Below, piece by piece: positions 7,476 through 15,367 of a DNA stretch of 64,000 nt; position 1 is the stretch's first letter; each line of letters opens with the position of its first letter. A program made the translations under genes and the position numbers. Where the stretch lies: the NCBI RefSeq assembly GCF_024294785.1, contig NZ_JANCLT010000004.1:69843-133842 (forward strand). Reading direction: 5' to 3'. The DNA comes from Ectobacillus ponti. GTDB lineage: Bacteria; Bacillota; Bacilli; Bacillales; Bacillaceae_G. The notes under the pieces are model-generated. The model was not told the origin of the DNA. It did not search any database and saw only the letters and a program-made list of their open reading frames with translations.

Positions 7476-9281
7476 TTAGATTTCTGCTTGCCTGAGGAAG
7501 AAATAGAACTCCACCCCGCCATTTTTGTTCTCTACGCCGTACGGTGCCCCGTGCAGCTCCAGAATGTTCTTGACAATGGAAAGCCCCAGTCCGGTTCCCC
7601 CTGTGTGGCGGCTGCGCGACGCATCAATCCGGTAGAAGCGGTCCCAAATTTTGTCCAGGCTCTCCAGCGGAATGGGCTCGCCGCTGTTCCAGATGCTGAT
7701 CTTCACCAGATGTCCGTCAGCAGCGGCAGATACAATCAGCTGCTGTCCGGCCGGCGCATAGCGGATTGCATTGCTCAGCAGGTTGACAATGACCTGGTCG
7801 ACGCGGTTCCGGTTCGCTTCCACCAGCAGGCTGTCGTCAATTTCAAGCTGCACCTGCAGCTCCTTTTCCTCAGCGCCAAACAGCAGACGGCTGTATACCT
7901 GGCGCAGCAGCGCCCCGATGGGGAAGGCTGTCATGTCCAGCTTATACGTGCCGGATTCCAGCTTGGCCAGCTCCAGCATATCCACAATCAGCGTGTCTAT
8001 TTTTTCGACTTCTTCCAGAATGACCTCTGTGTAATAGTCTGTATTCTGCCCGACCCCGTCCTGAATGCCTTCTGCAAAGCTGCGGATTACGCTGAGCGGC
8101 GTTTTGAGCTCGTGGGAGACGCCGGAGATAAACTCTTTGCGCGTCCGTTCCAGCTGCCGTTCCCGCTCAACATCCTGCTTCAGCTTCTCATTTGCCACCC
8201 GCAGCTTGTCAATCCGGTCCTTCAGATTGACGGACAGCGTGTTGATGCTCTCGGATAAGCTGCCAATTTCATCATTTGACGTGGCAGCCAGCTTCTCGGA
8301 GAAATCGAAGCCTGCCATTTTCCTCGTGACCTCACTCATCTCCAGCAGCGGCTTGGAGATGATTTTGGAGTAATAGAAGGAAAGCAGAATAATAACAGCA
8401 AATGCAATGAGAAGGGCGTACAAATAATAGCTTTTTAACACACCCATCGCCTCATTGACAGGCTGCAGGGAAGTCATCGCGAAGGCAAATTCGGTTGCTT
8501 GCCCATTATGCATGATGGGCTTGACAAAGATTTGGTTTTTCACCCCATTGTCATCCTCCATCAAATAGGTGGTCAGCTCGGACGGATCGGATTCGCCAAA
8601 CCGGACTGACAGTTCCCAGTGCTGAATGCCCTGAATCAGCATGTCCACATTGTTGGCGAACTGTACGTCTGTTTTCGTGGGAAGATGCAGCTGGGTAATC
8701 GTCCCCCGCACCGTCACCAGCAGACTCTGGGAGGAGGGGAGGCTGCCCAAATCGGCAAGCTTAATGCCGAAGAACCGCAGACTGTCCACGACACTTTCGT
8801 TCGTCCATGTATTTGTGTTTGTCTGGATGAAAATGGGGATGACCATTGTGCCTTTCCGGATGCCCTGGACCAATACATCAGCACCCGCTTCGGCCTGCAG
8901 GCGCATAAAGGCGGAATAGGCATCTGCCGTCAGAACATTGTTTAACGGAATTTGGAAGGTTTGCCCTGTAGTGGCATCCTGGACAACCATATCATAGTAG
9001 CTCTTGTCGCGGACGACTCCGTTTCGGTCCAACAGGACAATCTGCGCGTTTGTCCGCTCATAGAAAATCTGCTGCAGCTTCCGCAGCGCATCAGGCGACT
9101 GGTTGCTTTTTTCATAGGATGTCACGAAGGTTTCAAAGGCGTTTTGTACGTTGTTGATTTTCTTGTTTATATAAAAACGCTCCAAAAACAGCGACTGGCC
9201 GAGAAAGAATAAGAGAAACGTCACGATGAATAAACCGGACGTGATCAAAAACAGCTTCATGACGATGCTTCGTCGTTTCAC
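7476..9281 (-). CDS. Orphan membrane sensor histidine kinase (HAMP-HisKA-HATPase)
   Basis: This 601-residue protein has a transmembrane helix at about 9-30, an extracytoplasmic sensor region at about 31-280, a second membrane helix at about 284-303, HAMP to about 356, HisKA with His390 in ISGVSHELKTPLS, and a HATPase domain with NLLSNAIRYAP and GGTGLGLSIVKN. GTG at 9281 is the likely start, after GGGGTGGGG. No response regulator gene lies upstream or downstream, which is unusual for this architecture; the partner must be elsewhere. The signal cannot be deduced. Confidence 0.88.
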   Translation of the reverse strand: MKRRSIVMKLFLITSGLFIVTFLLFFLGQSLFLERFYINKKINNVQNAFETFVTSYEKSNQSPDALRKLQQIFYERTNAQIVLLDRNGVVRDKSYYDMVVQDATTGQTFQIPLNNVLTADAYSAFMRLQAEAGADVLVQGIRKGTMVIPIFIQTNTNTWTNESVVDSLRFFGIKLADLGSLPSSQSLLVTVRGTITQLHLPTKTDVQFANNVDMLIQGIQHWELSVRFGESDPSELTTYLMEDDNGVKNQIFVKPIMHNGQATEFAFAMTSLQPVNEAMGVLKSYYLYALLIAFAVIILLSFYYSKIISKPLLEMSEVTRKMAGFDFSEKLAATSNDEIGSLSESINTLSVNLKDRIDKLRVANEKLKQDVERERQLERTRKEFISGVSHELKTPLSVIRSFAEGIQDGVGQNTDYYTEVILEEVEKIDTLIVDMLELAKLESGTYKLDMTAFPIGALLRQVYSRLLFGAEEKELQVQLEIDDSLLVEANRNRVDQVIVNLLSNAIRYAPAGQQLIVSAAADGHLVKISIWNSGEPIPLESLDKIWDRFYRIDASRSRHTGGTGLGLSIVKNILELHGAPYGVENKNGGVEFYFFLRQAEI

Positions 9282-9344
9282 AGCCCCACCCCGCTAGGAA
9301 TTTTGTATCCATTATACCGGGACAGCGGCAGAAACGCACATAGA

Positions 9345-9389
9345 AAAAGCAGAGAAGCTTGCCGGACGTATGACAAGTTTCTCTGCTTT
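9345..9389 (-). terminator. Terminator of deoD
   Basis: Stem AAAAGCAGAGAA pairs with TTCTCTGCTTTT with a long loop. Read on the minus strand it ends in CTTTTTC, just after the deoD stop codon. Confidence 0.8.
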
Positions 9390-9393
9390 TGTC

Positions 9394-10098
9394 TTATTGC
9401 AGGGCTGCTTCCAACGCAATTTCAATCATTTCATTGAAGGTTGTCTGGCGCTCTTCTGCACTTGTTTCTTCACCGGTGAAGATGTGATCGCTTACTGTCA
9501 GCACGGATAGGGCATGTACGCCGTATTTTGCAGCCAGCGTATAGAGAGCTGTTGTCTCCATTTCGACTGCGAGCACGCCGTACTCGCCAAGCTTCTTCAC
9601 CATGTCCATGCTTTCGCGGTAGAAGGTGTCTGCTGTCAGCACGTTGCCGACCCGCAGGCTCAGGCCCTTCGCCAGCCCCGCATCATAGGCGCGCTTCAGT
9701 AAATCAAAGCTTGCGCATGGCGCAAAGTCAAAGCCCGGGAATGTCAGACGGTTGATGTTGGAATCGGTGCAGGTTGTCATGGCCAGGATGACATCACGCA
9801 CTTTTACATCCTTCTGGATGGCTCCGCATGTGCCGACGCGGATTAAATTCTTTACGCCGTAGCTTTGAATCAGCTCATTGACGTAGATTGAAATGGATGG
9901 AACACCCATGCCGGTTCCCTGTACAGAGACGCGCTTGCCCTTATAGGTTCCGGTAAAGCCGAGCATGCCGCGCACGTTGTTGTAGCACTGCGCATCCCCG
10001 AGAAATGTTTCTGCAATATATTTGGCGCGCAGCGGATCGCCCGGCAGCAGAATGGTTTCGGCAATTTCGCCTTGCTTTGCTCCGATATGTACACTCAT
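9394..10098 (-). CDS. deoD: Purine nucleoside phosphorylase, DeoD type
   Basis: This 234-residue enzyme splits purine (deoxy)ribonucleosides with phosphate to base and (deoxy)ribose-1-phosphate for salvage. It has the hexameric PNP signatures: [17 protein letters not shown] at the N terminus, the phosphate-binding [12 protein letters not shown] block, RVGTCGAI, and the ribose-binding VEMETTALY. Length agrees with B. subtilis DeoD (about 233). The start at 10098 has an AAGGAGG site; the longer frame to 10512 has none. It stands alone, with a terminator downstream and the promoter presumably within 10099-10200. Confidence 0.95.
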   Translation of the reverse strand: MSVHIGAKQGEIAETILLPGDPLRAKYIAETFLGDAQCYNNVRGMLGFTGTYKGKRVSVQGTGMGVPSISIYVNELIQSYGVKNLIRVGTCGAIQKDVKVRDVILAMTTCTDSNINRLTFPGFDFAPCASFDLLKRAYDAGLAKGLSLRVGNVLTADTFYRESMDMVKKLGEYGVLAVEMETTALYTLAAKYGVHALSVLTVSDHIFTGEETSAEERQTTFNEMIEIALEAALQ

Positions 10099-10303
10099 TG
10101 ATAAGTCCTCCTTCATAAGTGATGCAGTATGAATTATATACCAGGGCCGAAACGATTGAATAGTAAAATGTGAAGAGATTGGAAATTTCCTTTTCGTAGT
10201 ATGTACGCTTTTGAGTGCGGAAATTCCGGGGCGCAGCGGGGAAGGGAAGGAATTGTCCAGCGGCGGCGCGGGCAAGCTATGAAAAAAGAAAGGCGGTGTG
10301 CTT

Positions 10304-10477
10304 ATGCCAGACCCGGCATCACGGCAGCAAAAGAAGGAGCGCGTCCATGTACAGAGGGAAGTGAGCGTTTCCCCGACCGGCACAATCAGCGCGGCGGGAG
10401 AAATGGCGCAGGGCGCGCTTGGCGGCTTCTCATTTGATGAGATGATTGGGCAGGACATCTTTGGAGATGAGGAATAA
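10304..10477 (+). CDS. Small acidic-tailed protein, not recognised
   Basis: This 57-residue reading frame starts [19 protein letters not shown] after AAAGGCGG. The N-terminal third is basic and the C-terminal part is glycine-rich and acidic, ending GQDIFGDEE. No membrane segment or signal peptide is present. It is followed after three bases by the gene at 10481, whose ribosome site (GAGG) lies inside its last codons, so the two are probably translated together. Function unknown; possibly a spore-associated or regulatory small protein, but nothing in the sequence proves that. Confidence 0.55.
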   Translation: MPDPASRQQKKERVHVQREVSVSPTGTISAAGEMAQGALGGFSFDEMIGQDIFGDEE

Positions 10478-10480
10478 CCG

Positions 10481-10624
10481 ATGAAGAGAACGAGATTTAC
10501 GGTGGCGCACATTGACCAGTATATGCATGCGCGATTGAAGCAGATGGAGGAAGAGTTTGAACGGAAGCTGGGGAAGCGTGTGGCCCTGGTGGCTTATGAA
10601 GCGGAGGACAAGGGCAGAGAATAA
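10481..10624 (+). CDS. Small helical protein, not recognised
   Basis: This 47-residue reading frame starts [20 protein letters not shown]. It is strongly charged, with a central amphipathic helix [21 protein letters not shown]. It is coupled to the small gene at 10304 by a three-base gap. A Fur box lies 29 bases after its stop, just before the FhuF-like gene, so these two small genes are probably not part of the Fur-controlled unit unless read-through occurs. Function unknown. Confidence 0.55.
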   Translation: MKRTRFTVAHIDQYMHARLKQMEEEFERKLGKRVALVAYEAEDKGRE

Positions 10625-10652
10625 TTCTCTGTCTTTCCTTTCAATTTCAATT

Positions 10653-10671
10653 GACAATGATTCTCATTATT
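10653..10671 (+). promoter_or_regulatory. Fur box upstream of the FhuF-like gene
   Basis: GACAATGATTCTCATTATT matches 15 of 19 positions of the Fur box consensus and overlaps a TTGACA that could be the -35 element. It lies 40 bases before the start at 10712 and predicts iron repression. Confidence 0.75.
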
Positions 10672-10711
10672 GATATCTTGAAAGAAAGAGGAAAGGGGCG
10701 CATACGAGCAT

Positions 10712-11452
10712 ATGGAAGCACTTTGGAACCGCTACCGCATTTGTCAGACAAGCGATGATACATCTGTCCACTTAACCGGCCAGCAGCTGTTCTCCGGTCA
10801 AGTGGAAATGGCACTTGAGCATATCCGCCAAACCTTTCAGGCGCCGGATCAGCGCGTGGCTGCTTCGTTGTTCATCAAGCGGTATTGCGGGTATTTGGCA
10901 GCGCTGGAGGCGATGAGCCGCTGGAATGCGGAAGCTGTGCTTTCTTTGTCCGATATGTGCTTCCGGTGTACGGAAACACAAGTATTTGCCCACTGCCAGG
11001 CAGCCTGTGTCCGGCATTTCACGGAAGGAGACCGCAATGAGTGGCGCGAGCAGGTGGTGCAGCGCCTGTTCAGCCAGCATATCGCGGTCATGATTGATGC
11101 CCTGTCAAAGGCGACGCGCCTGCCATGTGCGACCATGTGGTCCCATGTGGCCTTCTATATGCATGTCATGTACCGGACATGGCTGCAGGAGGAAATGGAT
11201 GAAGGGGTGCGCGCCCGCATCCGTGATGATTTCCAATATCTGCAGTCACTGCCGTCCCAATGGTTTGACGGCACCTGTAATCCGCTGTGCATGTCCTTTT
11301 GTACGGTCAAGCATCCGTGCAGGGAGGAGGATGTGCTGCTGCGCAAGGCATGCTGCCTCAATTATAAGACAAGCAAGGGCGCCTGTTACACATGCCCGCG
11401 CCTTACAGAGGAGGAGCGGCTGCAAAAAATGAAGGATTCTTTGCGGGCATAA
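10712..11452 (+). CDS. FhuF-like ferric-siderophore reductase
   Basis: This 246-residue soluble protein ends with the cysteine cluster KACCLNYKTSKGACYTCP (CC-x9-C-x2-C), the [2Fe-2S]-binding pattern of the FhuF siderophore-iron reductase family, in which the spacing is usually CC-x10-C-x2-C. The body is of the IucA/IucC-C-terminal/FhuF type. The expected role is release of iron from imported ferric siderophores by reduction. The upstream Fur box supports an iron-uptake role. The ATG at 10712 has AAAGGGGCG about 12 bases upstream. No siderophore transporter is adjacent, so the cognate siderophore is unknown. Confidence 0.75.
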   Translation: MEALWNRYRICQTSDDTSVHLTGQQLFSGQVEMALEHIRQTFQAPDQRVAASLFIKRYCGYLAALEAMSRWNAEAVLSLSDMCFRCTETQVFAHCQAACVRHFTEGDRNEWREQVVQRLFSQHIAVMIDALSKATRLPCATMWSHVAFYMHVMYRTWLQEEMDEGVRARIRDDFQYLQSLPSQWFDGTCNPLCMSFCTVKHPCREEDVLLRKACCLNYKTSKGACYTCPRLTEEERLQKMKDSLRA

Positions 11453-11520
11453 ACGATTGTTTATGCTCTTTTTTCTGGAGATTATGCTACAATAGAGGAA
11501 AAAATTGTTGGGGGATGCGT

Positions 11521-12315
11521 GTGAAGCGAGCAGCCATGGCAGTCGGAGGACTTTTGGCACTGTTCATCCTGGCGTTTTATTTGCAGCGCAGCGGCCTGTC
11601 GGGGCAAAAGACAGAAACAGCTGCCGGTGTGGATCAGGTTGTTTGGGATGTGAAGAATGCGGAAAAGGGAAAAGAGGCAAAGGTTTCGTTCATCATGCAA
11701 AACGAACGGGGAGAAGCGTTTCGCGGGCTGGGCGATACGGCGCGCGGGGCTGTAAGAGCAGTCATTGTTCCACCGTCACTGGCGGAGTATGAAGAGGTCC
11801 GGCCAGCCTCCTCAGGCGCAGGCACCTTCTCCTTTTCTTACACGTTCAAGCAAACAGGAGAATATGCAGTCTTTGCCTATGTGAAAAATAAAGACGGGCA
11901 CGAGGCGGTGTCCCGCACAAGTGTAAAGATAGGCACGGACAAAAAGGAGACAAAGGCCAAGCTGGCGCCGAGCCCGCTGCTTTCCATGAAGGTCGGGCCA
12001 TATGAAGCTTCGCTTGTATTTCCGGCGCTTCGTCCGGGCCAGCCATCGGACATTGTATTCCAGTTTACGCCGCAAAATCGGAAGGAGCTGTCCTTCCAAT
12101 CTGCATCGGGACAAGTATCTTCGCTCCTTTTGCTTGATGAAAACCGGAAGCACCTGCTGTATGCAGAGCCTGTCCGGGATGAGAAGGGCAAGGAGCTCGT
12201 ATTTTCCGTCACGTTTCCGGAGGAAGGGATGTACAAGATGTGGGCTTCCCTGTATGTAGATGGCAAGCCGTATGAAAAAACCTTTGTTTTGCATGTGGCA
12301 AAGCCGAAATCGTAA
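11521..12315 (+). CDS. Membrane-anchored extracytoplasmic protein, YtkA-like beta domain
   Basis: This 264-residue protein has an N-terminal hydrophobic anchor (about residues 6-24, AMAVGGLLALFILAFYL) without a lipobox cysteine, so it is probably tethered by its signal helix. The outside part looks like two beta-sandwich units: SFSYTFKQTGEYAVFAYV and VFSVTFPEEGMYKMWASLYV are the characteristic 'T-F/G-x-Y-x-V' strands of YtkA/FixH-like domains. Such proteins are linked to metal or membrane-protein assembly, but the role here is unknown. GTG at 11521 is preferred over ATG at 11515, which abuts the GGGGG ribosome site. It may be co-transcribed with the HAD gene 20 bases downstream. Confidence 0.65.
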   Translation: MKRAAMAVGGLLALFILAFYLQRSGLSGQKTETAAGVDQVVWDVKNAEKGKEAKVSFIMQNERGEAFRGLGDTARGAVRAVIVPPSLAEYEEVRPASSGAGTFSFSYTFKQTGEYAVFAYVKNKDGHEAVSRTSVKIGTDKKETKAKLAPSPLLSMKVGPYEASLVFPALRPGQPSDIVFQFTPQNRKELSFQSASGQVSSLLLLDENRKHLLYAEPVRDEKGKELVFSVTFPEEGMYKMWASLYVDGKPYEKTFVLHVAKPKS

Positions 12316-12335
12316 ATGTTGGAAGGGGCATAGGC

Positions 12336-13160
12336 ATGAAGCAGCTTGTGGAAGCCTGCAAGGTTCTGATTTTTGACCTTGACGGCACACTGTATGAAGG
12401 AACGGAACATTATGATTATTACGCAGAGCAAATCAAGCAGGAGCTTCCCGCGGATCTGCAGCCGCTGTTTGTACGTGACTATGAAGAGATGAAGCTGGGG
12501 AAGCACGCGCTCTCCATCGGCAAGGTGTATGATATGGAGCAGGATGCCATTCTGACGCTGGACCCGCTGGCGCATACTGTGGTGGAGGTGCAGACATGGA
12601 CAGGGCAGACCTGGTCGGATGGTGACAGGGGAGCGGCTTATCCGGGACAAATTGTCTACGATGAGACGCGCTACATCGCGGTCGGGGACGGCTGGTGGCT
12701 GCCGTATGTCACCGGTGCGCATTATGGCGCCAAGGATACCTATCACTGCTATAACAAAACAAAGGATTATATGTCATCCCCCCAGTTTCACCTGCCGAAA
12801 ACACCGGGGCTGCGGGAAGCGCTTGCCGGCATGAAGGGTGAGAAAACGCTCGTGCTGCTCACGAATTCGGATGGACCGGACGTACGCCGCCTGCTTCGGG
12901 GGCTCGAACTTGCGGACATATTCGACATGACAATTACCGATGCCCTGAAGCCGTTTCGGACAGCGGAGCATCTGCAGCATATTGTGCATACATACGGGGT
13001 GCGCCCCGACGAAGTGGTGTCCATTGGCGATAACTTTATCAACGAGCTGGCGCCAGCCCTGAAGCTCGGCATGCATGCCGTTTATATTGCGCCGCATGGC
13101 GGCGTCAGCGAGTACGAGAATTTCTTGATTGTACCTACGCTGGCACATGCATTTGCGTAG
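12336..13160 (+). CDS. HAD-superfamily hydrolase with a large aromatic-rich insertion
   Basis: This 274-residue phosphatase-like protein has motif I VLIFDLDGTLYEG (Asp14, Asp16), motif II LLTNSDG, and motif IV SIGDNFINE. Between motif I and motif II there is a long cap region (about residues 60-150) rich in Trp and Tyr, with segments WTGQTW, GDGWWLPYVTGAHYG and DTYHCYNKTKDYM. This cap is not one I recognise and should define the substrate. A good GGAAGGGGC site precedes the ATG. Substrate and pathway unknown; it sits between an extracytoplasmic protein gene and a terminator. Confidence 0.8.
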   Translation: MKQLVEACKVLIFDLDGTLYEGTEHYDYYAEQIKQELPADLQPLFVRDYEEMKLGKHALSIGKVYDMEQDAILTLDPLAHTVVEVQTWTGQTWSDGDRGAAYPGQIVYDETRYIAVGDGWWLPYVTGAHYGAKDTYHCYNKTKDYMSSPQFHLPKTPGLREALAGMKGEKTLVLLTNSDGPDVRRLLRGLELADIFDMTITDALKPFRTAEHLQHIVHTYGVRPDEVVSIGDNFINELAPALKLGMHAVYIAPHGGVSEYENFLIVPTLAHAFA

Positions 13161-13162
13161 CG

Positions 13163-13189
13163 GAGCTGCCCGGACAGGGCGGCTTTTTT
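13163..13189 (+). terminator. Terminator of the HAD gene
   Basis: Stem AGCTGCCC/GGGCGGCT with a five-base loop is followed by TTTTTT. Confidence 0.85.
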
Positions 13190-13322
13190 GTGCGGCCGGA
13201 AGCATTGGGCGCGGAAGCAAGCATCGCTTATCACGGTTTTCAGTCTATTCCCAAAATTATTAACGAATTTGCAAAATACTTATGGTAAGATACAGGTATA
13301 GAGTACGAATAGAGGTGTTGGG

Positions 13323-13724
13323 ATGAGAATAAAAGAATATAAAGGATATGAGCTTGTAAAAGCCCAGTCCAATACATCTGAGGACTATTTCAACCGTTCT
13401 GAAGTGACATACATAGCAGATGGCGAAGAGCGGACATTGCATGTGCTGTACATCCGCTTTTTTGAGGAGCAGCTGGCAGAATTCACACCGTTTGCTGCCG
13501 ATCCGGTGCTCGAAGCAGCCGGAGAGCCTGTCACCTTTAAAGAAATTGTCGCGCTGGCCTGTCTGCTGAAGGACCCGGCGCTGCAAAAGCGCAAGCGGCT
13601 CTATTTCAACACAAAGGAAGAACTGGGCGCCTTCTTTGACGGGCAGACGATCCAGGCGGTACAGCAGGTTGTGGCGCAGGTTAAGCAGAACGGAAGCGCT
13701 GAATATGCTTCCGCATTATCTTAA
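13323..13724 (+). CDS. Conserved-looking cytoplasmic protein of unknown function
   Basis: This 133-residue protein starts MRIKEYKGYELVKAQS after GAGGTGTTGG. It has a mixed alpha/beta pattern with no membrane segment: strands near YELVKAQ and EERTLHVLYIRFFEE, then helices EIVALACLLKDPAL and TIQAVQQVVAQVKQ. I do not recognise the family. It lies 21 bases before the ypuI-like gene on the same strand and is likely in one operon with it. The preceding 13190-13322 contains an AT-rich promoter region. Confidence 0.65.
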   Translation: MRIKEYKGYELVKAQSNTSEDYFNRSEVTYIADGEERTLHVLYIRFFEEQLAEFTPFAADPVLEAAGEPVTFKEIVALACLLKDPALQKRKRLYFNTKEELGAFFDGQTIQAVQQVVAQVKQNGSAEYASALS

Positions 13725-13745
13725 GGGGAAGAAGGGAGAACGGGC

Positions 13746-14237
13746 ATGTCAAACTCCATTGTGGAAAATCAAACAAAGCAGGTAGAGAGCTTCCTGCAGG
13801 AAACCGTAACAGCTATGACACACTACTTGAATCACCACACGATTGGATCGTTGCTTGGGGAAGCAGAGGAAGGAAACCAGCCGTATTATGAAGGTCTCCT
13901 GGCAACAATGAGACGACTGCTTGTCTTCTGTGAAGAAGGCTTGGATGCGTGCCGTGTGCTGCTGCAAAGCAAGCCGTTCCGTAAAGGGGCTGCCGAGCGC
14001 ATGCTGTACAAAATCTATCATCAAGTCATCTGTGAGTTTTTCTCCCCGAAGCATGATCAGTGGTACGAAAACAGCCGCTCTGCTTACACGGGCAGAAATG
14101 CAATTGCATTCCATATGGCGCCGCCGCCGTCTCTGAAGGAGCTGATCCGCAGCCTGGAGGGGAAGTTCCAAGCAATGCGCGAAGAGCTGGAGTACTACGA
14201 AACAGACTACCAGACAAAGATGATTCAATCGCAATAA
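13746..14237 (+). CDS. ypuI: YpuI-like protein (DUF3907)
   Basis: This 163-residue soluble helical protein starts MSNSIVENQTKQVESFLQET and contains QWYENSRSAYTGRNAIAFH and a long C-terminal helix LIRSLEGKFQAMREELEYYE. The assignment to YpuI rests on general resemblance plus synteny: in B. subtilis ypuI lies just before dacB-spmA-spmB, and here only the SOD and hydrolase genes intervene. Function is unknown. A clear GGGGAAGAAGG site precedes it. Confidence 0.6.
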   Translation: MSNSIVENQTKQVESFLQETVTAMTHYLNHHTIGSLLGEAEEGNQPYYEGLLATMRRLLVFCEEGLDACRVLLQSKPFRKGAAERMLYKIYHQVICEFFSPKHDQWYENSRSAYTGRNAIAFHMAPPPSLKELIRSLEGKFQAMREELEYYETDYQTKMIQSQ

Positions 14238-14368
14238 GGGGAAGGGGGCTGGCTGCAGCTCCTTTTTTGCTGCAAATCGTTGCTCATCACCCGCGCTGCC
14301 ATGGCTTCCCGTCATACCCCTATTTCCCGGCGAATACATATAGAAGGTACAGCGTAAGGGGGTGCCAC

Positions 14369-15286
14369 ATGAATCAGCGGGAGCTGTTCCGAAATTATTT
14401 TCATGAGGTCGAGGATTGGTGCGAAAGTGTGCTGCATATCCTGGACAGCCGGGCTGCAGAAATTTATAACGTGCACATATTGGAGTATAAGATTCAGCTG
14501 CTGCTGGAGCGGCTGAAATATCAAGGGGACTGTGACGTTGATTTTGTCTACGAAGTCAGCGATGATGTGGAGAATATTCAGCACCGTCTGGAGGAGATGC
14601 TGACATACGGGCGGCAGGAGGGGCTGTTGACCTATGAACGGGGCTATGCCTACACCCGGCAGGCCGTGCCGGTTGGCGGCCATATGCTGCCGCCGCTTCC
14701 GTATCCGTACGATTCCTTGGAGCCGTACATTTCCAAGCAGATTATGATGCTGCATCATGATAAGCACCACCGCAGCTATGTCGACGGGCTGAACAAAGCG
14801 GAGCTGATGATGCAGAAGGCGCGGGAGACAAACGATTATGCGCTGCTGAAGCACTGGGAGCGGGAGGCCGCCTTTCATGGGTCCGGCCATTACTTGCATA
14901 CCATTTTTTGGAGCAACATGAGAAAGGGCGGCAGCCAGCCAAGCGGGGCGCTGCTGCAGCAAATTGAAGAGGATTTCGGCAGCTTCGGCCAGTTCAAGCA
15001 GCACTTCTCAGAAGCGGCCAATAAGGTGGAGGGCTCCGGCTGGGCCATTCTCGTCTGGGCTCCGCGCGCCGGCCGGCTGGAGATTTTGCAAAGCACGCTG
15101 CATCATCTCTTCACGCAATGGGATACGATTCCGCTGCTCGTGCTCGATGTATGGGAGCACGCCTACTACCTGCAGTACCAAAACCGCAGGGAGGAGTATG
15201 TACAGAATTGGTGGAATGTTGTGAATTGGGCGAACGCGGCGGAGCGCTTTGAGAAGGCGCGGCAGCTGGAATGGCAGCCGTTTTAA
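14369..15286 (+). CDS. Fe/Mn superoxide dismutase with N-terminal extension
   Basis: This 305-residue protein has a SOD domain at about 107-300, with the metal ligands His129 (LHHDKHH), His177 (YLHTIFW), Asp260 and His264 (LDVWEHAYYLQY). It dismutates superoxide to peroxide and oxygen in the cytoplasm. An extra N-terminal segment of about 105 residues, helical and acidic, precedes the catalytic domain; extended SODs of this kind (SodF/SodA2) occur in Bacillus next to dacB or elsewhere. The start at 14369 follows AAGGGGGTG; the longer frame from 14060 only runs across ypuI. It is monocistronic with a strong terminator. Confidence 0.9.
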   Translation: MNQRELFRNYFHEVEDWCESVLHILDSRAAEIYNVHILEYKIQLLLERLKYQGDCDVDFVYEVSDDVENIQHRLEEMLTYGRQEGLLTYERGYAYTRQAVPVGGHMLPPLPYPYDSLEPYISKQIMMLHHDKHHRSYVDGLNKAELMMQKARETNDYALLKHWEREAAFHGSGHYLHTIFWSNMRKGGSQPSGALLQQIEEDFGSFGQFKQHFSEAANKVEGSGWAILVWAPRAGRLEILQSTLHHLFTQWDTIPLLVLDVWEHAYYLQYQNRREEYVQNWWNVVNWANAAERFEKARQLEWQPF

Positions 15287-15313
15287 GGACGCACTGCATC
15301 GTGCGTCCTTTTT
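15285..15313 (+). terminator. Terminator of the SOD gene
   Basis: Stem AAGGACGCAC/GTGCGTCCTT with a six-base loop is followed by TTT. Confidence 0.85.
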
Positions 15314-15367
15314 ATCGTTTTGCAGGGGGACAAATGTCCCCATAGAGACAGAGAGGTGTGAGCAAAC

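Noticed and set aside
14060-14368. Extended reading frame upstream of the SOD gene
   Set aside because: It overlaps ypuI in another frame; the ATG at 14369 has a strong ribosome site.
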